Below are positions 24,993-33,864 of a stretch of DNA of 64,000 bases, one piece after another. Source of the stretch: Streptomyces sp. 130. GTDB taxonomy: Bacteria; Actinomycetota; Actinomycetes; Streptomycetales; Streptomycetaceae. Both the position numbers and the translations under genes were made by a program. Every line of letters begins with the position of its first letter. Positions within the stretch are counted from its first letter, which is position 1. The stretch is from assembly GCF_007096885.1 (NCBI RefSeq), contig NZ_VJNO01000013.1, positions 113,170-177,169 on the forward strand, given 5' to 3'. The notes below the pieces were generated by a model. It saw only the letters and a list, made by a program, of their open reading frames with translations, was not told the origin of the DNA and ran no database searches.

Positions 24993-26492
24993 ATGACCGG
25001 TGTACGCAGCAGCACAGTCGACGGCGTCCTGACCCGCAGCGCACGGCGCACCCCCGGACGGACCGCCCTGCGGTACGCCGACCGGGCCTGGACCTACCGC
25101 GAACTGGACGAGGCCGTCGGCACCGCGGCCGCCGTCCTCACCGAGGACCACGGGCTGCGCCCGGGGGACCGGGTCGCCGCCTACGCCCACAACTCGGACG
25201 CGTACCTGATCGCCTTCCTCGCCTGCGCCCGGGCCGGGCTCGTCCATGTGCCCGTCAACCAGAACCTCACCGGCGACGACCTGGCGTACATCCTGCGCCA
25301 GTCCACCAGCTCCCTGGTCCTCACCGACCCGGGCCTCGCGGACCGCCTCCCCGAGGGCCCCGCCGTACGGGCGCTGCGCGACGACGACACCTCACTGCTG
25401 GCCGCGCTGGGCACCCCGCGCTCCTTCGCCCCGGCGCGCGAACCGGACGGCGACGACCTGGTCCAGCTGCTGTACACCTCCGGGACGACCGCGCTTCCCA
25501 AGGGCGCCATGATGACCCACCGCGCCCTCGTCCACGAGTACGTCAGCGCGATCACCGCGCTCGGCCTGAGCGCCGGGGACCGGCCCGTCCACGCGCTGCC
25601 GCTCTACCACTCGGCGCAGATGCACGTGTTCCTGCTGCCCTACCTCGCGGTGGGCGCCGAGAACACGGTTCTGGACGCACCGGACGCGGACCGGATCTTC
25701 GACCTGGTCGAGTCGGGGCGGGCCGACAGCCGCTTCGCCCCGCCCACCGTCTGGATCGGCCTCGCCAACCACCCCGACTTCGCCTCCCGCGACCTCGGCG
25801 GCCTGCGCAAGGCGTACTACGGGGCGTCGATCATGCCCGTACCCGTGCTGGAGCGCCTCCGCGACCGGCTGCCCGGCCTCGCCTTCCACAACTGCTTCGG
25901 ACAGAGCGAGATCGGCCCGCTGGCCCTCGTGCTCGGACCGGACGAGCACGAGGGCCGGATGGACTCGTGCGGCAGGCCCGTCCTCTTCGTGGAGGCGAAG
26001 GTGGTCGACGAGAACGGCGAGGACGTCGCCGACGGCACCGCGGGCGAGGTGGTCTACCGCTCGCCCCAGCTGTGCACCGGCTACTGGGACAAGCCCGAGG
26101 AGAGCGCGGAGGCGTTCCGCGACGGCTGGTTCCACTCCGGCGACCTCGCGGTCCGGGACGCGGAGGGCTACTTCACCGTGGTCGACCGGGTGAAGGACGT
26201 CATCAACTCCGGCGGGGTCCTCGTCGCCTCCCGGCAGGTCGAGGACGCCCTCTACACCCACCCCGCCGTCGCCGAGACCGCCGTCGTCGGGCTGCCCGAC
26301 GAGCGCTGGATCGAGGCCGTCACCGCCGTCGTCGTCCTGAAGGGCGAGGCCGCCGAGGAGGAGCTGATCGCGCACGCCCGCGAACGGCTCGCGCACTTCA
26401 AGGCGCCCAAGCGGGTGGTGTTCACGGACGCCCTCCCGCGCAACGCCAGCGGCAAGATCCTCAAGCGGGAACTGCGCGACCGCCTCGCCTGA
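24993..26492 (+). CDS. long-chain fatty-acid / acyl-CoA synthetase (AMP-forming)
   Basis: A 499-residue member of the ANL superfamily that activates a carboxylic acid to acyl-AMP and then acyl-CoA. Motifs: LLYTSGTTALPKGAMMTH (P-loop-like A3), CFGQSEIGPLALVLG (A5 region), DGWFHSGDLAV with the conserved Asp, KDVINSGGVLV, and the catalytic Lys in NASGKILKRELRDRL. Chain length cannot be predicted. I prefer ATG 24993, where homologous N-termini begin with SSTVDGVLTRSARRTP and AGGATCACG precedes. The ATG at 24942 or the GTG at 24921 could add 17-24 residues. It is convergent with the DUF574 gene, 18 bases apart. Confidence 0.9.
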   Translation: MTGVRSSTVDGVLTRSARRTPGRTALRYADRAWTYRELDEAVGTAAAVLTEDHGLRPGDRVAAYAHNSDAYLIAFLACARAGLVHVPVNQNLTGDDLAYILRQSTSSLVLTDPGLADRLPEGPAVRALRDDDTSLLAALGTPRSFAPAREPDGDDLVQLLYTSGTTALPKGAMMTHRALVHEYVSAITALGLSAGDRPVHALPLYHSAQMHVFLLPYLAVGAENTVLDAPDADRIFDLVESGRADSRFAPPTVWIGLANHPDFASRDLGGLRKAYYGASIMPVPVLERLRDRLPGLAFHNCFGQSEIGPLALVLGPDEHEGRMDSCGRPVLFVEAKVVDENGEDVADGTAGEVVYRSPQLCTGYWDKPEESAEAFRDGWFHSGDLAVRDAEGYFTVVDRVKDVINSGGVLVASRQVEDALYTHPAVAETAVVGLPDERWIEAVTAVVVLKGEAAEEELIAHARERLAHFKAPKRVVFTDALPRNASGKILKRELRDRLA

Positions 26493-26510
26493 CGGCCGCC
26501 CGGCCTCCTC

Positions 26511-27299
26511 TCACCGGACCCGGCCGACCCCCGCGTAGATGGTGTCGGTCGCCCCCCGGTGCTCCGGTGCGGGCGGGCCGGGGTGCCACCGCGGGGCGGC
26601 CACCAGGCCCGGCTCGACCAGGTCGAGCCCGTCGAAGAACCGGGCCACCTCCGCACCGCTGCGGGGCTGCAGTGTGATGCCGCTCGACCGGTAGCGGTCG
26701 AGCGCCGCCTGGTCGACGACGAGGAAATCCACGGTGAAGTGGGACAGCACCAGGCAGCTGCCCGCCGGCAGCGCGTCCACGAGCGTGCGCGTGATGCCGT
26801 ACGGATCGTCCTCGTCGGCCAGGAAGTGCATCAGCGCGATCATCGACAGCGCCACCGGCCGGCCGAAGTCCAGCACCGTACGGGCGTGGGCGAGGATCTT
26901 CTCCGGCTCGCGCACATCGGCTTCCAGATAGTCGGTGGCGCCCTCCGGGGAGCTGACGAGCAGCGCCTCCGCGTGCCGCAGGACGATCGGGTCGTTGTCG
27001 GCGTACACGACCCGGGCCGCCGGGTCGACCTCCTGGACGATCTGGTGGAGGTTCGGCCGGGTCGGGATGCCGGTCCCGATGTCCAGGAACTGGCCGATGC
27101 CCGCCCGCGCCGCCCAGCGGGCCGCCCGGTGCATGAAGGCCCGGTTCTGCGCGACGCCCACCTTCGCCAGCTCCGGCATCTGCTCGCCCAGTTCCTGGTC
27201 GACCGGGTAGTGGTCCTTGCCGCCGAGGAGGTAGTCGTAGACCCGGGCCGGGTGCGGCCTGCTGGTGTCGATTGGTGTACCGGCCGGGCCTGCCGTCAT
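26511..27299 (-). CDS. SAM-dependent methyltransferase, DUF574 family
   Basis: A 262-residue protein of the actinobacterial DUF574 (S-adenosyl methyltransferase) family. The family hallmark RPHPARVYDYLLGGKDHYPV is near the N-terminus, followed by AQNRAFMHRAARW and the SAM motif QFLDIGTGIPT. VYADNDPIVL (acidic loop) and ALMHFLADEDDPYG come next. These proteins are very numerous in Streptomyces and their substrates are unknown. ATG 27299 has GGGGAGCACC directly upstream; starts further upstream are less well placed. Confidence 0.9.
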   Translation of the reverse strand: MTAGPAGTPIDTSRPHPARVYDYLLGGKDHYPVDQELGEQMPELAKVGVAQNRAFMHRAARWAARAGIGQFLDIGTGIPTRPNLHQIVQEVDPAARVVYADNDPIVLRHAEALLVSSPEGATDYLEADVREPEKILAHARTVLDFGRPVALSMIALMHFLADEDDPYGITRTLVDALPAGSCLVLSHFTVDFLVVDQAALDRYRSSGITLQPRSGAEVARFFDGLDLVEPGLVAAPRWHPGPPAPEHRGATDTIYAGVGRVR

Positions 27300-27407
27300 G
27301 GTGCTCCCCATTCGTCGGAGGGAGAACACCAGCCCTCCCGGCGGACAACGGTCACTCCGGCCCATCCTGCCACAGCAACACCGCGCGCCCGCATAGGAGT
27401 TGGGCGG

Positions 27408-28691
27408 TCAGTCGCGCTCGTCCACGATCCGCCGGAACTTGCCGGCCGACCGCTCCAGCGTCTCCGGATCCAGGATCTCGACGCCCACCGAGACCCCGAT
27501 CCCGTCCTTGACCGCCGCCGCGACCGACGCCGCGGCAGCCGCCCGCTGCTCCGGCGTCGCCCCCGGCCGGGCCTCCGCCCGCACCGTCAGCACATCGAGC
27601 CGGCCCTCCCGGGTCAGCCGCAGCTGGAAGTGCGGCGACACCCCCGGGGTGCGGAGCGCGATCTCCTCGATCTGCGTCGGAAAGAGGTTCACTCCGCGCA
27701 GGATCACCAGGTCGTCGCTGCGCCCGGTGACCTTCTCCATCCGCCGGAACACCCTGGCCGTGCCGGGCAGCAGCCGGGTCAGGTCCCGCGTCCGGTACCG
27801 GATCACCGGCATGGCCTCCTTGGTCAGCGAGGTGAACACCAGCTCGCCCCGCTCCCCGTCGGGCAGCACCTCGCCGGTGAACGGGTCGACCACCTCCGGG
27901 TAGAAGTGGTCCTCCCAGATGTGCGGCCCGTCCTTCGTCTCGACGCACTCCTGGGCCACCCCGGGACCCATCACCTCGGACAGGCCGTAGATGTCGACCG
28001 CGTCGATCCCGAACCGCTCCTCGATCTCCCGCCGCATCTCCTCCGTCCACGGCTCCGCCCCGAAGATCCCCGCTTTCAGCGAGGTGGCACGCGGATCGAC
28101 GCCCTGCCGCTCGAACTCGTCGAGGAGGGTCAGCATGTACGAGGGCGTCACCATGATGATGTCGGGCCGGAAGTCCCGGATCAGCTGGACCTGACGGGCC
28201 GTCATGCCGCCGGACGCCGGAATCACCGTGCAGCCCAGCCGCTCCGCCCCGTAATGCGCCCCGAGGCCGCCGGTGAACAGCCCGTACCCGTACGCCACAT
28301 GGATCCTGTGCCCCGGCCGTCCGCCCGCCGCCCGGATGGAGCGGGCGACCACGTCGGCCCATGTCTCCAGGTCCTTCCCGGTGTAGCCCACGACGGTGGG
28401 CCGGCCCGTCGTTCCGCTGGAGGCGTGGATCCGGCGCACCCGGTCCTCGGGGACCGCGAACATCCCGAAGGGGTAGTTGTCCCGCAGATCCGCCTTGGTG
28501 GTGAACGGGAAGCGGGCCAGATCGGCGAGCGAGCGGCAGTCCTCCGGCTTCAGCCCCGCCCGGTCGAACGCGGCCCGGTAGTGCGCCACGCTCTCGTAGG
28601 CATGGCGCAGGGTGGTCCGCAGCCGTCCGAGCTGAAGCGCCTCCAGCTCGGTGCGGCTCATCCGTTCCGCCGAGTCCAGCGAAGCCGTCAT
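27408..28691 (-). CDS. paaK: phenylacetate-CoA ligase
   Basis: A 427-residue enzyme that activates phenylacetate to phenylacetyl-CoA, the entry step of the aerobic phenylacetate pathway. It has the compact PaaK form of the ANL fold: RFPFTTKADLRDNYPFGMF, the ATP loop RIHASSGTTGRPTVVGYT, YGYGLFTGGLGAHYG, DIYGLSEVMGPGVAQEC and the C-terminal RGVNLFPTQIEEI with its Lys-containing AMP-binding_C domain. ATG 28691 has GGGGGGAG at good spacing. No other paa genes are nearby, so it may serve aryl-acid activation outside a full catabolic cluster. A clean 22 bp palindrome lies 30 bases upstream. Confidence 0.93.
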   Translation of the reverse strand: MTASLDSAERMSRTELEALQLGRLRTTLRHAYESVAHYRAAFDRAGLKPEDCRSLADLARFPFTTKADLRDNYPFGMFAVPEDRVRRIHASSGTTGRPTVVGYTGKDLETWADVVARSIRAAGGRPGHRIHVAYGYGLFTGGLGAHYGAERLGCTVIPASGGMTARQVQLIRDFRPDIIMVTPSYMLTLLDEFERQGVDPRATSLKAGIFGAEPWTEEMRREIEERFGIDAVDIYGLSEVMGPGVAQECVETKDGPHIWEDHFYPEVVDPFTGEVLPDGERGELVFTSLTKEAMPVIRYRTRDLTRLLPGTARVFRRMEKVTGRSDDLVILRGVNLFPTQIEEIALRTPGVSPHFQLRLTREGRLDVLTVRAEARPGATPEQRAAAAASVAAAVKDGIGVSVGVEILDPETLERSAGKFRRIVDERD

Positions 28692-28720
28692 CCCGGGCTC
28701 CCCCCGTCCGTGCGCGTGCG

Positions 28721-28742
28721 GGCGACCGATCATTCGGTCGCC
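28721..28742 (-). promoter_or_regulatory. 22 bp palindrome, arms GGCGACCGA / TCGGTCGCC, likely paaK operator
   Basis: The arms are perfect 9-mers separated by TCAT, and the site sits 30 bases upstream of the paaK start. The ACCGA...TCGGT core is typical of TetR-family sites. TetR-type PaaR repressors control phenylacetate genes in other bacteria, so a phenylacetyl-CoA-responsive repressor is a reasonable guess. No regulator gene is adjacent. Confidence 0.6.
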
Positions 28743-28870
28743 TCTCCCGGGAGCAGTAATTCAGGATCACCCATCCCCTGGCAAGAGGGCTGACGCATCC
28801 TGGCCGGACCGCGAATACGCCCGTACCGAACACGGCTGCGTCACCCGCACGGCCCTGTTTGGATGGGGGC

Positions 28871-30403
28871 ATGCCGACCTTCCACACGTACGACGGAACC
28901 GAGCTCGCCTATCACCTCGTGGGGGAGGGGACACCGCTGATCTGCCTGCCCGGCGGTGCCATGCGGGCGAGCGCCTACCTCGGCACCCTCGGCGGTCTCG
29001 CGGAGCACCGGCAGCTGGTCCTCATCGATCTCAGGGGCACCGGCGACTCCGCCGCCCCCGACGACCCCGCCACCTACCGCTGCGACCGGCAGACCGCCGA
29101 CGTCGAGGCCCTGCGCGCCCACCTCGGCCTCGAACACGTCGACCTCCTCGCCCACTCCGCGGCCGGCGAACTCGCCGCGCTCTACGCCGCCCGCTATCCG
29201 CACCGGCTGCGCAACCTGGTCCTCGTCGCCCCCACCACCCGGGCCGCCGGCCTCCCCGCCCCGGTGCGCGAGTCCCGCGAGGCGGCGGCCCTGCGCTCCG
29301 CGGAACCGTGGTACGAGGACGCGCTCGCCGCCCTGGAGGAGATCTGGGCGGGCCGGATGGACGACGGACTGCGCACCCGGACAAGGCCGTTCATGTACGC
29401 CCGCTGGGACGCCGAAGCCCAGGAGCACGGCGCGGCCTCGCCCGCGCAGATCAACGCCGAGGCCGCCGCCCGGTACGCCGGCGAAGGCGCCTTCGACCCG
29501 GCCGCGACGGTGCCCGCCCTGCGCACGCTGGCGGCGCCGGTCCTCGTGCTGGCCGGGGAGTACGACACCATCCTGACGCCCGACCGGGCCGCCGGACTGG
29601 CCGCGCTCTTCCCGCACGCGGAGTTCGCCGTGCAGCGCGGCGCCGCGCACTTCCCGTGGATCGACGACCCGGGCGCGTTCACCCGCGTCGTCGAGGCGTT
29701 CCTCGACCCGGAGGTGCACAGCGTCCGGGCCGGCGGGACGCGGCTCGCGTACCGGGTGTGGGGCGACCCGGCCGCGCCGCCGCTCGTCCTGGCCCACGGG
29801 CGGTGCGGCAACAGCACCGACTGGGCCCACATCGCCCCCCGGCTGGCCGCCGCACACCGGGTGTACGCCTTCGACTTCCGGGGCCACGGCCTCAGCGACT
29901 GGCCCGGCCGCTACAGCTTCGAACTGTTCCGGGACGACCTGCACGGCTTCCTGGAGGCCCGCAATCTCGCCGGAGCCACCGTCATCGGACACTCCATGGG
30001 CGGGGCCGCCGCCTATCTGCTCGCCGAACGGCACCCCGGGCTGATCGGCCGCCTGGTCATCGAGGAGGCCCCGCCGCTCATCCCGCTCGACCCGCCCCGG
30101 CCCGTGCCCCGACGGCCCGACGAGAGGCTGGACTTCGACTGGCCCGTGGTGCCCGCCATCGACGCCCAGCTCAACGCCCCGGACCCGGCCGGCCGGGAGC
30201 TCCTGGGCGAGATCGACGTCCCCACCCTCGTCATCGGCGGCGGCCCGAGCAGCCGGATCGCCCAGGAGGACCTGGCCGCGATGGCCCGCGCCATTCCCGG
30301 CGCGGAGCTCGTCACCATCGACGCGGGCCATCTCGTACACACGGAACGACCGGAGGAATTCCTCGCCGCCCTCCGGTCGTTCGGCATCCAGTCAGTGGAC
30401 TGA
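28871..30403 (+). CDS. tandem alpha/beta-hydrolase fusion protein
   Basis: A 510-residue protein formed by two complete alpha/beta-hydrolase domains (about 1-275 and 280-510). Domain 1 has GTGDSAAPDD and the nucleophile in LLAHSAAGELAAL (Ala-His-Ser-Ala-Ala, not the usual G-x-S-x-G), acid region EYDTILTPDR and His in GAAHFPWIDD. Domain 2 has FRGHGLSDWP, a canonical nucleophile elbow VIGHSMGGAAAYL, and His in DAGHLVHTERP. Both may be catalytic, though elbow 1 is unusual. The substrate is unknown. TTGGAT six bases before the ATG suggests leaderless transcription. It converges on the pigment hydroxylase, and a hairpin covers both stop codons. Confidence 0.88.
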   Translation: MPTFHTYDGTELAYHLVGEGTPLICLPGGAMRASAYLGTLGGLAEHRQLVLIDLRGTGDSAAPDDPATYRCDRQTADVEALRAHLGLEHVDLLAHSAAGELAALYAARYPHRLRNLVLVAPTTRAAGLPAPVRESREAAALRSAEPWYEDALAALEEIWAGRMDDGLRTRTRPFMYARWDAEAQEHGAASPAQINAEAAARYAGEGAFDPAATVPALRTLAAPVLVLAGEYDTILTPDRAAGLAALFPHAEFAVQRGAAHFPWIDDPGAFTRVVEAFLDPEVHSVRAGGTRLAYRVWGDPAAPPLVLAHGRCGNSTDWAHIAPRLAAAHRVYAFDFRGHGLSDWPGRYSFELFRDDLHGFLEARNLAGATVIGHSMGGAAAYLLAERHPGLIGRLVIEEAPPLIPLDPPRPVPRRPDERLDFDWPVVPAIDAQLNAPDPAGRELLGEIDVPTLVIGGGPSSRIAQEDLAAMARAIPGAELVTIDAGHLVHTERPEEFLAALRSFGIQSVD

Positions 30404-30417
30404 CGGAGCGTCAGTCC
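30397..30417. terminator. compact 9 bp hairpin spanning both converging stop codons
   Basis: GGACTGACG (30397-30405) and CGTCAGTCC (30409-30417) are exact complements around a 3-base loop. The two converging reading frames end inside this palindrome, only 7 bases apart, so it probably serves as a minimal two-way terminator. Confidence 0.65.
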
Positions 30418-32039
30418 CGGTGCAGGAGCGTCACCAGGACATCGTGCAGCGTCGCCTCGGCGTCCGCGGAGCCCGACTCCGTACGCCAGGCGACGAAGCC
30501 GTCGGGGCGCACCAGGACCGCGCCGTCCGGGCCAATCCCGTGCGCCCCGGCCCAGTCCGCGCCGTCCTCCGGCTCCAGATCGGCGCCCGCACCGACGCCG
30601 AACGCGTCCAGCCGCACCCCCAGCCGGTCCGCGACCCGGTCCGCGGCCCGCCGCCACACCGTGTCCGCACCGTCCGCCAGCAGCACGAACGAGCGCTCGT
30701 ACAGATCCAGGGTCGAGATCCGCTCCCCGCCCCGGCGCACCCAGAGGTGGGGCGCCCGGCTGCCCGGCTCACCCGCCAGCCGCATCCCCTCCGGGACCAC
30801 CGGCGCGTCCGGCGCCACGCCCAGCACCGCGCCGGCCGTGTAGCGGTAGCCCAGCGCCACGTTCAGCATTCCGCCCCGCTTGCCCCCGCCCACCGAGGGC
30901 GGCGGTGCGTAGCCGGGGTGGCTGTGCTCCTCGGACCGCGCCGAAGCCCGCTCACCGGTCGCCCGGGCCACCGGCAGCCGCTCCTGCCCGTACGTCTCCA
31001 GCAGCCCCCGGCCCGCCTCGCCCCGCAGCACCGCGGCCAGCTTCCACGCCAGGTTGTGCGCGTCCTGGATGCCGGTGTTCGAGCCGAACGCCCCGGTCGG
31101 CGACATCTCGTGCGCCGAGTCACCGGCCAGGAACACCCGTCCCCGCGAGTACCGCTCGGCCACCCGCTCCGCCGCGTGCCACGGCGCCTTGCCGGTGATC
31201 TCCACGTCGATGTCCGGAGCGCCGACGGCGGTACGGATGTGGCGGGCGCACCGCTCGTCCGTGAAGTCCTCCAGCGTCTCGCCGCGCTCCGGCTGCCACG
31301 GGGCGTGGAACACCCACTCGCGCTCGTTGTCCACCGGCAGCAGCGCGCCCTCCGCCGCGGGGTTCGTCAAGTAGCACACGATGAAGCGCCGCTCGCCCAG
31401 GACCCGGGCCAGCCCGCGCGAGCGGAAGGTGACGCTCACGTTGTGGAACAGGTCGCCCGCCCCCGCACGGCCGATGCCCAACTGCTCACGGACCGGGCTG
31501 CGCGGCCCGTCCGCCGCGATCAGGTAGTCCGCGCGCACCGTCGTGTGCTCACCGGTCTCCCGGTTCTTCAGGGCCGCCGTGACCCCCGAGGCGTCCGGCT
31601 CGAACGACATCATCTCGGTGGCGAAGCGCAGATCACCGCCCTGCTCACGGGCCCGCTCCAGCAGGACCGGCTCCAGGTCGTTCTGGCTGCACAGGCACCA
31701 GCCCGTCGGGCTGAACCGGGCGAGCGCCCCGCCCGGGTCGATCTCCCTGAACAGCCACTCCTGGTCCTCGCCGGTCAGCGAGCCGGCCTGGAGGATGCCG
31801 TGGTTGTCCGCCAGCACCGAAGCGGCCGCCCGGATCTCCCGCTCCACACCCGCACGGCGGAACAGCTCCATCGTGCGCACGTTGTTGCCGCGGCCACGCG
31901 GATGGGTCGAGGTGGCGGCGTGCTTCTCGACCAGCAGATGCTCGACGCCGAGCCGGCCGAGGAAAAGGGACGCGGACAGACCCACCAGCGAGCCGCCCAC
32001 GATGAGGACCGGTACGTGGAGGTCGACGTTCTCGTTCAT
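30411..32039 (-). CDS. whiE ORFVIII: FAD-dependent aromatic polyketide hydroxylase, spore pigment (WhiE ORFVIII-type)
   Basis: A 542-residue class A flavoprotein monooxygenase of the PheA/TfdB group. The FAD-binding N-terminus is VPVLIVGGSLVGLSASLFLG, followed by HPRGRGNNVRTMELFRRAG. The second FAD motif is VFLAGDSAHEMSPTGAFGSN, and a thioredoxin-like C-terminal domain (about 400-542) follows. It would hydroxylate the polycyclic pigment precursor. Its placement, divergent from the SchA/cupin/KS genes, is the exact layout of whiE, where the corresponding promoter depends on the late sporulation sigma factor SigF in S. coelicolor. That regulation is known for whiE and only inferred here. Confidence 0.93.
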   Translation of the reverse strand: MNENVDLHVPVLIVGGSLVGLSASLFLGRLGVEHLLVEKHAATSTHPRGRGNNVRTMELFRRAGVEREIRAAASVLADNHGILQAGSLTGEDQEWLFREIDPGGALARFSPTGWCLCSQNDLEPVLLERAREQGGDLRFATEMMSFEPDASGVTAALKNRETGEHTTVRADYLIAADGPRSPVREQLGIGRAGAGDLFHNVSVTFRSRGLARVLGERRFIVCYLTNPAAEGALLPVDNEREWVFHAPWQPERGETLEDFTDERCARHIRTAVGAPDIDVEITGKAPWHAAERVAERYSRGRVFLAGDSAHEMSPTGAFGSNTGIQDAHNLAWKLAAVLRGEAGRGLLETYGQERLPVARATGERASARSEEHSHPGYAPPPSVGGGKRGGMLNVALGYRYTAGAVLGVAPDAPVVPEGMRLAGEPGSRAPHLWVRRGGERISTLDLYERSFVLLADGADTVWRRAADRVADRLGVRLDAFGVGAGADLEPEDGADWAGAHGIGPDGAVLVRPDGFVAWRTESGSADAEATLHDVLVTLLHRD

Positions 32040-32234
32040 CAGTTGCTCCAGCTCGGACGCCGTACAGATGCTTCGTCCATGCCCGTGCCGGAGCCGGGTC
32101 GGAGCCCTCCGCACCCCTGCTCACCTGAACGGTTCATAAATCTCGCGTCGGGCGGACCAGCGTTTCACGATCGGTCACGGAGACGGCCGGGTCTCCCCGC
32201 ATTCGTGCCCCCCACCGTCGAAGGAGTTCGCCAG
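32040..32234. promoter_or_regulatory. divergent promoter region of the spore-pigment cluster
   Basis: This 195-base gap must hold the promoters for the hydroxylase (left) and for ORFI-VII (right). It contains an inverted repeat GGAGAC-N6-GTCTCC (32179-32196), 39 bases before the ORFI start. In S. coelicolor the equivalent region carries two developmentally timed promoters, whiEP1 and whiEP2. I cannot place -35 and -10 boxes with confidence here. Confidence 0.6.
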
Positions 32235-33356
32235 ATGACCACCACCCTCTCGGAACGGATCTCACAGTCCGCCTTCGACGGATCCCGGCTGCGCGTCGTG
32301 CTGCTGCTGGACCTGCACGACGGCGCCCAGAAGCAGTTCCTGGAGGCGTACGAGCACATGCGCAACCAGGTCGCGTCCATCCCCGGCCACATCAGCGACC
32401 AGCTGTGCCAGTCCATCGAGAACCCCTCGCAGTGGCTGATCACCAGCGAGTGGGAGAGCGCCCCGCCCTTCCTCGCCTGGGTGAACAGCGAGGAGCACGT
32501 CGCCACCGTGCAGCCCCTGCACAGCTGCGTACGCGACACCAGGTCGCTCCGGTTCAGCGTGCTGCGCGAGACCGGCAAGGGCTTCGAGGCCGTCCCCGAC
32601 CCGCTCAGGGGAAGCCTCCAGACCTCCCCCCGCCTCGGCGACGGCATCGTGCGCCACGCGCTCACCTTCACCGTGAAGCCCGGCACCGAGGACATCGTCG
32701 CGGGGCTCCTCGCCGACTACGAGTCGCCCCGCTCCCGCGTGGACGACCACACCCGGCTGCGCCGCACCTCGCTGTTCATGCACGGCAACCGCGTGGTGCG
32801 GGCCGTCGAGGTCGAGGGCGACCTGATGGCCGCGCTGCGCCACGTCTCCCGCCAGCCCGAGATCCGTGCCGTCGAGGAGGCCATCAACCCCTACCTCGAA
32901 CAGGACCGGGACCTCGCCGACCCCGACTCCGCCCGGATGTTCTTCACCCGCGCGGCCCTGCCCACCGTGCACCACGTCTCGGCCGGCCGCCACGCCCCCG
33001 GGAGCCTGCACCGGCACGCCGTGTTCTACCAGGCCAAGGAGGGCTGCGGCATGGCCCTGGCCCGCCTGCTGGCCGGCCACGACGAGGAGGCCGCCGACGA
33101 CCCCGGCAGCCCCATCGACAGCAGCACCATCTTCCAGCGCGACGACGTCGTCGTACGCCTCCTGGAAGCGGACGGCCCGCTCGACGCGCAGCCCGCCCAC
33201 GCCCTCGGCATCCACGGCCCCGGCAAGGCGGCCCGCCTGGCCCGGCTCCTCGCCGGCGAGGCGAACGCCGTCCCCGCCACCGACCAGGACGCCGCGCGTT
33301 TCCTGGCCCGGTCCGAGATGCGGCTGATCACCGACCGGCGCGCCACGGATTCCTGA
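32235..33356 (+). CDS. whiE ORFI: SchA/CurD-like spore pigment biosynthesis protein (WhiE ORFI-type)
   Basis: A 373-residue protein of the SchA/CurD-like family found at the front of spore-pigment clusters. The N-terminal 110 residues form an antibiotic-biosynthesis-monooxygenase (ferredoxin-like) fold with [20 protein letters not shown], then [19 protein letters not shown]. The second part has [20 protein letters not shown] and further alpha/beta repeats. The biochemical role in pigment formation is not established; it may act as a cofactor-free oxygenase or as a shaping protein. GAAGGAGTTCGCC precedes the ATG. It is the first gene of the pigment operon, 73 bases ahead of the cupin. Confidence 0.9.
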   Translation: MTTTLSERISQSAFDGSRLRVVLLLDLHDGAQKQFLEAYEHMRNQVASIPGHISDQLCQSIENPSQWLITSEWESAPPFLAWVNSEEHVATVQPLHSCVRDTRSLRFSVLRETGKGFEAVPDPLRGSLQTSPRLGDGIVRHALTFTVKPGTEDIVAGLLADYESPRSRVDDHTRLRRTSLFMHGNRVVRAVEVEGDLMAALRHVSRQPEIRAVEEAINPYLEQDRDLADPDSARMFFTRAALPTVHHVSAGRHAPGSLHRHAVFYQAKEGCGMALARLLAGHDEEAADDPGSPIDSSTIFQRDDVVVRLLEADGPLDAQPAHALGIHGPGKAARLARLLAGEANAVPATDQDAARFLARSEMRLITDRRATDS

Positions 33357-33429
33357 ACCGCGCTCCGGCACCCGGGCCCTCGCCCGACCCGACACCCCAC
33401 GCGCCCCGCGCCCAGGAGGAGAAGCAGAC

Positions 33430-33864
33430 ATGACCACCCACCGGCCACGCATCGTGGACCTCAGTGAGACCCAGCCCAACACCAGGCGCGGAGGCGACCT
33501 GCGCGCCATGCTCACCCCCACCGCGGTGGGCGCCACCAGCGGCTTCATGGGCCTCGCCCTCATCGACCCCGGTGACCGCATCGGCGAGCACTACCACCCG
33601 TACTCCGAGGAGTTCGTGTACGTCGTGCAGGGTCACCTGGAGGTCGACCTGGACGGGGAGACGCACACCATGCGCCCCGACCAGGGCCTGCTGATCCCCC
33701 CGCACGTGCGCCACCGCTTCCGCAACGTCGGCGACACCGAGGCCCGCATGGTCTTCCACCTCGGCCCGCTCGCCCCCCGCCCCGAACTCGGCCACGTCGA
33801 CACCGAGGTGACCGAGACCGCCGAGCGGAGCGCCCCGCCAGAACGAACCGAGGCCGCCTCATGA
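33430..33864 (+). CDS. whiE ORFII: cupin domain protein, spore pigment (WhiE ORFII-type)
   Basis: A 144-residue single-cupin protein. The metal-binding motif 1 is [21 protein letters not shown], with His, His, Glu ligands, and motif 2 is [17 protein letters not shown]. Cupins in aromatic polyketide clusters are thought to act as cyclases or oxygenases; the whiE ORFII product is known to be needed for normal pigment but its reaction is unclear. CAGGAGGAGAAG precedes the ATG. The stop overlaps the KS-alpha start as ATGA (33861-33864), so cupin and ketosynthase are translationally coupled. Confidence 0.93.
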   Translation: MTTHRPRIVDLSETQPNTRRGGDLRAMLTPTAVGATSGFMGLALIDPGDRIGEHYHPYSEEFVYVVQGHLEVDLDGETHTMRPDQGLLIPPHVRHRFRNVGDTEARMVFHLGPLAPRPELGHVDTEVTETAERSAPPERTEAAS

